64,000 bases of DNA from assembly GCF_029894425.1 (NCBI RefSeq), contig NZ_JARXYJ010000001.1:2356001-2420000 (forward strand), read 5' to 3'. The stretch comes from Streptomyces sp. SAI-127 (GTDB lineage: Bacteria > Actinomycetota > Actinomycetes > Streptomycetales > Streptomycetaceae). The notes beneath the pieces are model-generated. The model worked only from the letters and a program-made list of their open reading frames with translations, was not told where the DNA came from and searched no databases. The position numbers and the translations under genes were made by a program. This document shows, piece after piece, positions 36,459 to 44,098 of the stretch; position 1 is the stretch's first letter, and every line of letters begins with the position of its first letter.

Positions 36459-37973
36459 TCACCCGGCCAGCGGATTCGGCAGCGGCAGGTAGCGGGCGTC
36501 CGCGCCGTCCGCGCCGGTCCAGCGCAGCAGCAGGTTCGTCTTGCCGGGGAGGGTGGGCGCGGTGAGCAGGGCAGCGGCTTCGGGGAGGTCGTGGCGGGCC
36601 AGTTCCCGGCGGGCGGCGGGCCAGGGGGCGAAGCCGGGGTGGCGTTCGGCGAGGGCCGCGGCGACCTCGCACAGGTGGTTCACGACCAGGCAGTACACCA
36701 GCCGCTCCCAGCCGGCCGCGCGCGGGACGTCCGCCAGCAGCTTCACGCCCTCGGCGTCCCGGAACAGCGCCTGCACGGGCGTGCCGTCGGCGTCCACGGC
36801 GACCAGGGTGTTCTGCAGATGCGCCTCGAGTACGACGCCGTGGTCGGCGAAGGCCGCGAGGGCGGGCGGGACGACCACGCCCAGATAGGCCTCCCACCAG
36901 GCCGCCGGTTCCGCGGTGCCGTCGAGCGGACTGCCCTCGAAGCCCTCCACCAGGGCCGCGGCGAGCAGCGGGGTCGCCCCCGGCCGCACATGCTCGTGCA
37001 GGCCGTCGCGGACCATGACGGCGAGTTCCTCGAAGGCGAAGTCGGCGGTGCGGTAGCCGCGGTCGCTCAACCAGGCGCCCGAGCCGGGGCTCGCGGCGAA
37101 GGCGCGCGCGGCCGCTTCATCCGTACGGCGGAGTTTGAGCAGGTCGTGGCGCCAGAGCCGGCGGATGTCGTTCGTGATGCGGACGTCGAGACTGAACTTG
37201 AGGAAGAGATCCTGCGAGGGCGCGTAGACCGTGCGGACCGCCGCCGTCGGCCAGGTCTCGAAGTCGGTCGTGCCGAGCCTGATGAGCCTGCCGTCCTCGA
37301 AGGCCTCCGTGCAGGACACCAGGTCGAGCTGCCAGGGGTGGGCGGGCAGCAGCCGGTAGCCGGGCGGTGCCTCGCCCAGCGTGTCGAGGGTTGAGGTGTC
37401 GCCCTCCTCGACGACGGTGTCCTCGCGCAGCCCGAGCAGGACCAGCGGGAAACGGGCATGGGCCTCGGGGGCGTACGGCAGCCAGGCGGCGACCGGGCCG
37501 CCGCCGCGGGCCTTGGGCGCGGGGTGGTACGGGTGGCCGGTGACGAGACACTGCTCGGAGCGCAGATACGGGTCGCCGGGCGCCGCGACCCGGTCCCGGG
37601 CCGTGAGCAGGGCGGCCACCGCGTCCCGGCTGTCGATCATCTCGGCGGGCAGTTCGTGGTTGGACACTCCGGTGTGCCGGGTCAGTTCCTCGGCGACGAG
37701 CTTCACGAGTTCGGTGTGGCCGACGCGCCGCCAGCCGTCCGCGGAAGACACCTCGGGTTCGGCGGGCCGCCGGCCGCCCCGCACCCTGAGCAGTCTCCCG
37801 CCGGGAAGCCGGTACACCGGGCGCTCGCCGGGTTCCGGGAGCGGCTCGGCCACCTCGCGCAGCAGGCAGTTGAGCAGGGGTGCGGCCGCGTAGGCGTCGG
37901 CGCGGTGCGCGACGTCGGTGCCGGCCGGCGGGGGCGGGAGGTCCACGCGATCCACTCGTTCTCTACGGTTCAT
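36459..37973 (-). CDS. IucA/IucC-family NIS siderophore synthetase (copy 1)
   Basis: A 504-aa NRPS-independent synthetase that would adenylate a carboxylate and couple it to an amine or alcohol. Conserved blocks: VTGHPYHPAPKAR, LPAHPWQLDLV, the ATP-site LKFSLDVRITNDIRRLWRHDL, VVLEAHLQNTLV, and the LPNPLAG C-terminus. It is somewhat shorter than the ~580-aa AerA/IucC standard. It is divergent from copy 2 with 74 bp between start codons, so the two probably act on one product. No iron-repressor box and no transporter gene are visible. Confidence 0.9.
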   Translation of the reverse strand: MNRRERVDRVDLPPPPAGTDVAHRADAYAAAPLLNCLLREVAEPLPEPGERPVYRLPGGRLLRVRGGRRPAEPEVSSADGWRRVGHTELVKLVAEELTRHTGVSNHELPAEMIDSRDAVAALLTARDRVAAPGDPYLRSEQCLVTGHPYHPAPKARGGGPVAAWLPYAPEAHARFPLVLLGLREDTVVEEGDTSTLDTLGEAPPGYRLLPAHPWQLDLVSCTEAFEDGRLIRLGTTDFETWPTAAVRTVYAPSQDLFLKFSLDVRITNDIRRLWRHDLLKLRRTDEAAARAFAASPGSGAWLSDRGYRTADFAFEELAVMVRDGLHEHVRPGATPLLAAALVEGFEGSPLDGTAEPAAWWEAYLGVVVPPALAAFADHGVVLEAHLQNTLVAVDADGTPVQALFRDAEGVKLLADVPRAAGWERLVYCLVVNHLCEVAAALAERHPGFAPWPAARRELARHDLPEAAALLTAPTLPGKTNLLLRWTGADGADARYLPLPNPLAG

Positions 37974-38047
37974 CTGGGGCGATGACGATCAGTATGTCTG
38001 TCCTCACCGCCCCACCGTGACACCGGTCGTACCCGAGGAGCCCGCCC

Positions 38048-39532
38048 GTGCACCGTCCCTCCGCCGCCGAGGCCGACTTCGCCGACGAGCTGGCCGTCCT
38101 GCGCCCCGACCTCGTGGCGCGGTACACGGCCGAGCTGCCCGGCGCCCGCGCGGCCGTGCTGTCCCGGCTGTGGCGTGGGCTCGCGCACGAGCCGCTGCCC
38201 TGGGTCACCGGCCGGGAGGCCGGCCGGGAGGGGCTCGCCCTGCGCCTCTCGGACGGCCGCAGGCTGCACGGCCCGCACCCGGACCCGTTCGCCACCACCG
38301 CCCACACCGGCGTCGTACGGCTCGACGAGGTCGCCCACGACGATCCGGCGCGCCTGATGACCGCGCTCGGCGTACCGCACGCTACGGATTTCGCCGGTGA
38401 ACTCGCCGACAGCGTCGCGTCGTTGGCGCTGTCGAGGGCGGGACAACCAGCCGGCCCGCAAGCGTGGCCGGTGCACGACTGGGAGTGGGAGCAGCGGGTG
38501 GTCGACGGGCATCCCTATCACCCCAACTGCCGTTCCCGGCCGGGCTTCTCGGTGGCCGAGCAACTGGCCTACGGGCCCGAGCACCGGCCGCTGGTACGGC
38601 TGGGGTTCGTGCCGGTTCCGGCGGACGAGTGCCTGATGACGGGCGCGTGGCCGGCCCATCTGCGGGACGGGGGGCGGCTGTTGCTGCCCGTGCATCCGTG
38701 GCAGTCGGAGCATGTGCTGAAGCGGCCGGTCACCGAAGGCGTCGAGGCACACCCGTTGATGTCGCTGCGCACCCTCGCCCTGACCGACGGACCGCACGTC
38801 AAGACCGCGTTGAGCACCCGGCTCACGTCCTCGGTGCGGGACATCTCCGTCTACTCGATCAGCATGTCGGCGACCCTCTCACGGTTCGCGGAGACGGTGG
38901 CGGAGCGCATGGACGGCCTCCTGCACTTCACCCGCACGCTGGGGGCGGTGACGGCCAACTCCCCCGACCTGGCCGCCGTGTTGCGCGAGTCCCCTCAGGT
39001 GTACGGGGACCGGGTCCTCCCGGTGGCCGCTCTCGCCACCACCGAGCTGCCCCAATCCCCCACCTGGCTTGCCGAGTTCGCCCGGCTGTCCCTCACGGTC
39101 GGACTGCGCCTGCTCGAGTTCGGCATCGCCCTGGAGGCGCACGGCCAGAACCTCCTCGTCGTCCTGTCCGAGTCGGGCGCACCGGTGCGGCTGGTCTACC
39201 GGGACCTGGCCGACATCCGGATCAGCCCGGCCAGGCTCGCGCGGCACGGCATCCCGGTCCCCGCACTGTCCGGGCGGCTGGTCACGGACGACGTGACGAC
39301 CCTGCGGCGCAAGCTGTTCGGCTCCCTGGTGGCCGGAGCCCTCGCGGCTACGGCGGGTTCGGCCACGGCGTTGCGAGCAGCGCTGGAGACGGCCGTACGG
39401 CAGCTGCCGCGCACCCCCGACCTGGCCGTGCTGCTCGAAGAGCCGCTGCCCGCGAAGGCGTTGACCTTGATGCGACTGTCGCCGGGGACGCCGGGCGACC
39501 AGTGGACCGAGCTGCCCAACCCCCTTCTGTGA
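38048..39532 (+). CDS. IucA/IucC-family NIS siderophore synthetase (copy 2)
   Basis: A 494-aa paralogue of the divergent synthetase. Blocks: VDGHPYHPNCRSRPGFS, LPVHPWQSEHV, the signature HVKTALSTRLTSSVRDIS (Lys, then R-L-T-S), ALEAHGQNLLVV, and terminal LPNPLL. GTG start with CGAGGAG. The two differ enough to act on different substrates or steps, for example two condensations around one citrate-like core; this is inference. The next gene downstream is the VWA protein, 45 bp later. Confidence 0.9.
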   Translation: MHRPSAAEADFADELAVLRPDLVARYTAELPGARAAVLSRLWRGLAHEPLPWVTGREAGREGLALRLSDGRRLHGPHPDPFATTAHTGVVRLDEVAHDDPARLMTALGVPHATDFAGELADSVASLALSRAGQPAGPQAWPVHDWEWEQRVVDGHPYHPNCRSRPGFSVAEQLAYGPEHRPLVRLGFVPVPADECLMTGAWPAHLRDGGRLLLPVHPWQSEHVLKRPVTEGVEAHPLMSLRTLALTDGPHVKTALSTRLTSSVRDISVYSISMSATLSRFAETVAERMDGLLHFTRTLGAVTANSPDLAAVLRESPQVYGDRVLPVAALATTELPQSPTWLAEFARLSLTVGLRLLEFGIALEAHGQNLLVVLSESGAPVRLVYRDLADIRISPARLARHGIPVPALSGRLVTDDVTTLRRKLFGSLVAGALAATAGSATALRAALETAVRQLPRTPDLAVLLEEPLPAKALTLMRLSPGTPGDQWTELPNPLL

Positions 39533-39577
39533 GCGGCCGTTTTGGAGCCCGGCGCACCTGATCAATAGGATCCGGCG

Positions 39578-40843
39578 ATGATCACAAGAAAACGGCGGGC
39601 GGCAGGAGTGTGCGCCCTGCTCGCCGCTCTGACGGCCGGGATCGCCTTCCCGGTCGCGGCGGTCGCCGGTGAACCAACGGGCGGCACCGCGCCGCAGGTC
39701 GATCTCGTCCTCGACGTGAGCGGCTCGATGCGGACGGCGGACATCGACGGCGGCACCCGGATGGCGGCGGCGAAGCAGGCCTTCAACGAGGTGCTGGACG
39801 CGACGCCCGAGGAGGTGCAGCTCGGCATCCGGACCCTGGGCGCCAACTACCCGGGCGACAACCAGAAGACGGGCTGCAAGGACACCGCCCAGCTCTACCC
39901 GGTCAGCACGCTGGACCGTACCGAGGCCAAGACGCAGGTGGCGACCCTCTCCCCCACCGGCTGGACGCCGATCGGCCCCGCGCTGCTGAAGGCCGCCGGC
40001 GACTTCACCGACGGCGCCTCCTCCAAGCGGATCGTGCTGATCAGCGACGGCGAGGACACCTGCGCCCCGCTCGACCCGTGCGAGGTGGCCCGCGAGATCG
40101 CCGCGAAGGGCATCGGACTGACCATCGACACCCTGGGCCTGGTCCCGAACACGAAGATGCGGCAGCAGCTGAGCTGCATCGCGGAGGCGACCGGCGGTAC
40201 CTACACCTCGGTCGAGCACGCCGACGAACTGACCGACAAGGTCAACCAGTTGGTGGACCGAGCGGCCGACCCCGTGGTGACGCCGGTGGCCACCGAGGGG
40301 GCCGGCTCCTGCGCCACGGCACCCACGCTGAAGTCGGGTCTGTACACCGACCGTGAGGAGTTCACCCAGCAGCGCTGGTACCGGGTGGACGTCGACCCGG
40401 GCCAGGAGCTGCGGGCCTCGGTGAGCGTGGGGGCCGACCGGGCCGTGAACCCCTCGTACGGGGTGCTGCTGCGGGCGGTCACGGTGCACGGACGCGAGAT
40501 CGTGCGCGGCGAGGCGGGCGGCAACGGCCGTACGGATGTGATCGCCACGGGCCTTCGCTACCCCAAGGCGGACACCGATGACGAGGACGCGGCCGCGGAA
40601 ACCGTCTGTCTCCAGGTCACCAACTCCTTCTCGGCGGCCTCCGGGGTGAAGACCACTCCGGGTCTGCCGCTGGAGCTGACCGTCGATGTCGTGGACGGAC
40701 CGTCGAAGGCCAGTGACGTGGCCTCCTTCGGCCTCGGGCGCGGCTGGTGGCTGCTCGGCGCACTGATCCTGGCCGGCTTCGTCGCCGGTCTGCTGTGGGG
40801 CTGGCTGTCGCGCTGGCGGGTCGCGGTCTGGAGGACCAACTGA
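39578..40843 (+). CDS. Membrane-anchored VWA-domain protein
   Basis: A 421-aa exported protein. Sec signal (cleavage near AAVAGEP, residue 30), an extracellular von Willebrand A domain starting VDLVLDVSGSMRTADI with an intact MIDAS DxSxS, and a C-terminal membrane helix WWLLGALILAGFVAGLLWGW followed by a basic tail. Cys residues in the VWA region (TGCKD, DTCAPLDPCE) suggest disulfides. It probably binds metal-dependent ligands at the cell surface. Its stop overlaps the next start (TGATG), so it is translated together with the 270-aa partner. Confidence 0.88.
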   Translation: MITRKRRAAGVCALLAALTAGIAFPVAAVAGEPTGGTAPQVDLVLDVSGSMRTADIDGGTRMAAAKQAFNEVLDATPEEVQLGIRTLGANYPGDNQKTGCKDTAQLYPVSTLDRTEAKTQVATLSPTGWTPIGPALLKAAGDFTDGASSKRIVLISDGEDTCAPLDPCEVAREIAAKGIGLTIDTLGLVPNTKMRQQLSCIAEATGGTYTSVEHADELTDKVNQLVDRAADPVVTPVATEGAGSCATAPTLKSGLYTDREEFTQQRWYRVDVDPGQELRASVSVGADRAVNPSYGVLLRAVTVHGREIVRGEAGGNGRTDVIATGLRYPKADTDDEDAAAETVCLQVTNSFSAASGVKTTPGLPLELTVDVVDGPSKASDVASFGLGRGWWLLGALILAGFVAGLLWGWLSRWRVAVWRTN

Positions 40844-41655
40844 TGCGGATCACACGCGTGTTGAGCGCTTCCCTGCTGATGCTCGGGCTGGCCGTCGCGC
40901 CGGCCGCGGCCGACTCCTCGCCGACACCGACGGATTCCGCCTCGGCCGACAGCGACGCGCCCACGCAGGCGGGCACGTCCTTCCGTACGGCGACGGAGAT
41001 CGAGCAGGGCCAAACGGCCACGGCGAGTGGCTCCGCGGGTGACTACCTGTACTGGTCGTTCCCCGCGGACGCCGGCCAGCGGCCCACCGTCGAGGCGACG
41101 GTGAAGCTGCCCGGGACGCACGCCGCGCAGACGTGGCAGATCGACGTGTACGACGGCCTGCGGCGCCGCCAGTCCTGCCAGTACGGCGCGCAGACACGCA
41201 CCGCCGCCGCGGAGGCCTCCTCGGTGGAGCTGGCCTGCACACTGCGCACGGTCCGCGCCTGGTCGGAGATGTGGGCGGGCGACCCGTTGCCGGGCACGTA
41301 CTACGTCCGGCTGACGGCCGTCGGTCTCACCACGGCCGACCTGGGTCTGCCGGTGAGCACCGAAGTCCGGGTCGACTCCAAGGACATCGGCGGCTCGGCC
41401 GCGGTGGACGGTTCGCTGGCGGAGCCGCTGGTGCCGGGCATCGCGGTGAAGTCCCAGGCGGAGGACGACGGTTCGGAGGACTCCTCAGCCGTGCTGTCCG
41501 CCATCGAGCCCGAGGACGGCTGGTCCTCCGGCTGGTGGTCCGACCGGTGGGTGTGGACCGCGATCGGCGGTGCGCTCGCCGCGCTGGCCGGGGTCGGCGG
41601 GTATGCGCTGACCCGCGGGGCGGGGCGGCCTTCCCGGGTGCCGCCGGGCGCCTGA
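40843..41655 (+). CDS. Exported, membrane-anchored partner of the VWA protein
   Basis: A 270-aa protein with a Sec signal (cleavage near APAAADSS, residue 24), a Ser/Asp-rich linker, a strand-rich domain of about 170 residues with two Cys (RQSCQYG and ELACTL), and a C-terminal membrane helix VWTAIGGALAALAGVGGYALT. I do not recognise the domain; the topology is like the VWA protein with which it is coupled by TGATG overlap. Together they look like a two-part surface complex. The last codons are part of the duplicated 131-bp repeat. Confidence 0.82.
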   Translation: MRITRVLSASLLMLGLAVAPAAADSSPTPTDSASADSDAPTQAGTSFRTATEIEQGQTATASGSAGDYLYWSFPADAGQRPTVEATVKLPGTHAAQTWQIDVYDGLRRRQSCQYGAQTRTAAAEASSVELACTLRTVRAWSEMWAGDPLPGTYYVRLTAVGLTTADLGLPVSTEVRVDSKDIGGSAAVDGSLAEPLVPGIAVKSQAEDDGSEDSSAVLSAIEPEDGWSSGWWSDRWVWTAIGGALAALAGVGGYALTRGAGRPSRVPPGA

Positions 41656-41666
41656 CGGTGCGTCGA

Positions 41667-41690
41667 GAAGGCCCGCTCCGGCGGGCCTTC
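41667..41690. terminator. Terminator, repeat copy 1
   Basis: Perfect stem GAAGGCCCGC-TCCG-GCGGGCCTTC right after the 270-aa protein. Confidence 0.8.
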
Positions 41691-41797
41691 CTCGTTCACC
41701 CCTCCCGCAACACCCCGGCCATCGCCCCGTCCCGCTCACCTCGACCAACTCGCGGCGACCTCCCCAAGCACCCGCCGGGCGCCTGACAGCCCGCCGC

Positions 41798-41821
41798 GAA
41801 GGCCCGCACCAGCAGGCCTGC
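41798..41821. terminator. Degenerate terminator, repeat copy 2
   Basis: GAAGGCCCGCACCAGCAGGCCTGC: the stem is interrupted by several changes compared with copies 1 and 4. Confidence 0.45.
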
Positions 41822-41928
41822 CTCGTACACCCCTCCCGCAACACCCCGGCCATCGCCCCGTCCCGCTCACCTCGACCAGCTCACGGCGACCTCCCCAAGC
41901 ACCCGCCCGGCGCCTGACAGCCCGCCGC

Positions 41929-41952
41929 GAAGGCCCGCTCCAGCAGGCCTTC
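41929..41952. terminator. Terminator, repeat copy 3
   Basis: GAAGGCC...GGCCTTC keeps the outer 7 bp of the stem with an enlarged loop. Confidence 0.55.
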
Positions 41953-42059
41953 CTCCTTCACCCCTCCCGCAACACCCTGGCCATCGCCCCGTCCCGCTCA
42001 CCTCGACCAGCTCGCGGCGACCTCCCCAAGCACCCGCCCGGCGCCTGACAGCCCGCCGC

Positions 42060-42083
42060 GAAGGCCCGCTCCGGCGGGCCTTC
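42060..42083. terminator. Terminator, repeat copy 4
   Basis: Perfect stem identical to copy 1, right after the HxlR stop codon. Confidence 0.8.
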
Positions 42084-42088
42084 TTCGT

Positions 42089-42715
42089 TCACGCCTCCCT
42101 CAGCACCTTGGCGATCGTGCCGTCCCCGGTCACCTCGACCTGGCCGTCCCGCACCGCGTCCGCCAGGCTCAACTCCCCCCTGCCGACGGCCCCCCAGACC
42201 TCCGAGTCCAGGACCAGCCGGGCGTCGGGCTCCCGGGGGGCCGGCCCTTCGCCGTACGCGGGACCGTCCTGCGCGCCGACGTACACATGGAAGTCCCCCT
42301 CCTCCAGGCACACTTCGACGAGCCCCTCACCCTCCAGCGCGCGCAGCAGCGGCAGCGCGAACCAGTGCGCGCGTACGGCGTCGGTGGGCCGTCGGGCGCC
42401 GAGTTCGGGCCCGCCCCAGGTGCCGAGGGCTTGGAGCACCGGCAGCAACTCACGTCCGCGGGGGGTGCATTCGTAGACGAAGGCCGCGCCGGGCGGGGGG
42501 AGCCGACGCCGGGTGGTCAGTCCGTCGCGCTCCATGTCCTTCAGCCGCGAGGCGAGTACGTCCGTGCTCACGCCCGGCAGGTCGGCGTGCAGGTCCGTGT
42601 AGCGGCGCGGCCCCGACAGCAGTTCCCGGACGATCAGCAGCGTCCATCGGTCGCCCACCACGTCGAGGGCGCGGGCCGCGGAACAGTACTGGTCGTAGCT
42701 TCGGCGAGGTGACAT
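42089..42715 (-). CDS. HxlR-family regulator with SCP2-like C-terminal domain
   Basis: A 208-aa regulator. The HxlR winged helix covers YCSAARALDVVGDRWTLLIVRELLSGPRRYTDL to TPRGRELLP; the extra C-terminal 80 residues (ARLVLDSEVWGAVGRGELSLADAV) resemble a sterol-carrier/SCP2-like ligand pocket. ATG 42715 is chosen; a TTG at 42733 extends the frame. It is divergent from the aminotransferase, with two palindromes in the gap, so it probably regulates that gene and itself. The 3' end is the source of the 131-bp tandem repeats. Confidence 0.87.
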   Translation of the reverse strand: MSPRRSYDQYCSAARALDVVGDRWTLLIVRELLSGPRRYTDLHADLPGVSTDVLASRLKDMERDGLTTRRRLPPPGAAFVYECTPRGRELLPVLQALGTWGGPELGARRPTDAVRAHWFALPLLRALEGEGLVEVCLEEGDFHVYVGAQDGPAYGEGPAPREPDARLVLDSEVWGAVGRGELSLADAVRDGQVEVTGDGTIAKVLREA

Positions 42716-42737
42716 GCGACGCAGTCTAGACAAGTTG

Positions 42738-42773
42738 TTGGACTTTCCAAGCTCCTACTTGGTAAAACCAAGT
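42738..42773. promoter_or_regulatory. Two palindromes in the HxlR/aminotransferase promoter
   Basis: TTGGA-CTT-TCCAA (42738-42750) and ACTTGGT-AAA-ACCAAGT (42757-42773) are both perfect. They share the TTGG/CCAA half-site and are tandem, as expected for an HxlR operator pair. Confidence 0.6.
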
Positions 42774-42802
42774 AACACCCGAAACCGGAGAGGCGGCAGC
42801 GC

Positions 42803-44011
42803 ATGGAGTTCCGGCAGTCGAGCAAGCTCAGCGAGGTCTGTTACGAGATCCGCGGCCCGGTGATAGAGCACGCCGACGCACTGGAGGAGGCGGGCCACAG
42901 CGTGCTGCGCCTCAACACCGGCAACCCCGCGCTGTTCGGCTTCGAGGCGCCGGAGGAGATCCTCCAGGACATGATCCGGATGCTCCCGCAGGCGCACGGC
43001 TACACCGACTCCCGGGGCGTCCTCTCCGCCCGCCGCGCGGTCGCCCAGCGCTACCAGACCCTGGGCCTGGAGGTCGACGTCGACGACGTCTTCCTCGGCA
43101 ACGGCATCTCCGAACTGATCTCGATGGCCGTACAGGCGCTCGTCGAGGACGGCGACGAAATCCTCATCCCCGCCCCCGACTTCCCCCTCTGGACCGCGGT
43201 CACGACCCTCGCGGGCGGCAAGGCGGTCCACTACCTCTGCGACGAACAGGCCGACTGGTACCCGGACCTGGACGACATGGCGTCGAAGATCACGGACCGC
43301 ACCAAGGCCGTGGTCATCATCAACCCGAACAATCCCACCGGCGCGGTCTACCCGAAGGAGATCATCGAGGGCATCCTCGACCTCGCCCGCCGGCACGGCC
43401 TGATGGTCTTCGCCGACGAGATCTACGACCAGATCCTGTACGACGACGCCGTGCACCACTCCGTCGCCGCCCTCGCCCCCGACCTGGTCGTGCTGACCTT
43501 CTGCGGCCTGTCGAAGACGTACCGGGTGGCCGGCTTCCGCTCGGGCTGGCTGGTGATCACGGGCCCCAAGCAGCACGCCAGGAACTACCTCGAGGGCCTG
43601 ACCATGCTGGCCTCCATGCGGCTGTGCGCCAACGCGCCCGCGCAGTACGCCATCCAGGCCGCGCTCGGCGGGCGGCAGTCCATTTACGACCTGACCGCGC
43701 CCGGCGGACGCCTGTACGAACAGCGCACCGTGGCCTGGGAGAAGCTCAACGAGATCCCCGGCGTCTCGTGTGTGAAGCCGAAGGGCTCGCTCTACGCCTT
43801 CCCGCGGCTCGACCCCAAGGTCCACAAGATCCACGACGACGAGAAGTTCGTCCTGGACCTGCTGCTCCAGGAGAAGATCCAGGTCGTCCAGGGGACCGGC
43901 TTCAACTGGCCGACCCCGGACCACTTCCGCATCCTGACGCTGCCCCACGCACAGGATCTGGAGGCCGCGATCGGGCGGATCGGGCGGTTCCTGAGCGGGT
44001 ACCGGCAGTAG
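42803..44011 (+). CDS. PLP-dependent aminotransferase (AlaA/class I)
   Basis: A 402-aa fold-type I aminotransferase. Markers: NTGNPALFGF near the start, NPNNPTGAVYP, the pyridoxal region DEIYDQILYD, and SKTYRVAGFRSGW with the Schiff-base Lys and phosphate-binding Arg. The sequence is closest in pattern to the AlaA/YfbQ group that makes alanine from pyruvate and glutamate, but a role in some other transamination is possible. Divergent from the HxlR gene, with operator-like repeats between. Confidence 0.9.
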   Translation: MEFRQSSKLSEVCYEIRGPVIEHADALEEAGHSVLRLNTGNPALFGFEAPEEILQDMIRMLPQAHGYTDSRGVLSARRAVAQRYQTLGLEVDVDDVFLGNGISELISMAVQALVEDGDEILIPAPDFPLWTAVTTLAGGKAVHYLCDEQADWYPDLDDMASKITDRTKAVVIINPNNPTGAVYPKEIIEGILDLARRHGLMVFADEIYDQILYDDAVHHSVAALAPDLVVLTFCGLSKTYRVAGFRSGWLVITGPKQHARNYLEGLTMLASMRLCANAPAQYAIQAALGGRQSIYDLTAPGGRLYEQRTVAWEKLNEIPGVSCVKPKGSLYAFPRLDPKVHKIHDDEKFVLDLLLQEKIQVVQGTGFNWPTPDHFRILTLPHAQDLEAAIGRIGRFLSGYRQ

Positions 44012-44098
44012 CTGGTGGTGCGGACGGGGTTCACGGTCGGGGAGAGCGGGGATGCCATGGAGTGCGGCCCCTGATCCGGGGGCCGGGGGGATCGGGGG

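Larger units (their letters stand above)
41651..42088. repeat. 131-bp tandem repeat: duplicated convergent terminator region
   Basis: Three full copies with an exact 131-bp period (41651-41781, 41782-41912, 41913-42043) and a fourth that merges into the HxlR gene. Each unit holds the last codons of the + strand gene (...CCGGGCGCCTGA), a GAAGGCCCGC hairpin and a decayed copy of the last 15 or so codons of the HxlR gene on the - strand. Frames inside are not genes. Confidence 0.9.

Noticed and set aside
36437..38047. Iron-repressor box between the NIS synthetases
   Set aside because: I looked in the 74-bp divergent gap for a DtxR/DmdR-type 19-bp palindrome and saw none.
41651..42088. CRISPR array
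   Set aside because: The 131-bp units are continuous tandem repeats without unique spacers, and no cas gene is present.
41485..42311. Minus-strand frames within the 131-bp repeats
   Set aside because: They repeat one another because the DNA repeats; they are decayed copies of the HxlR gene end.
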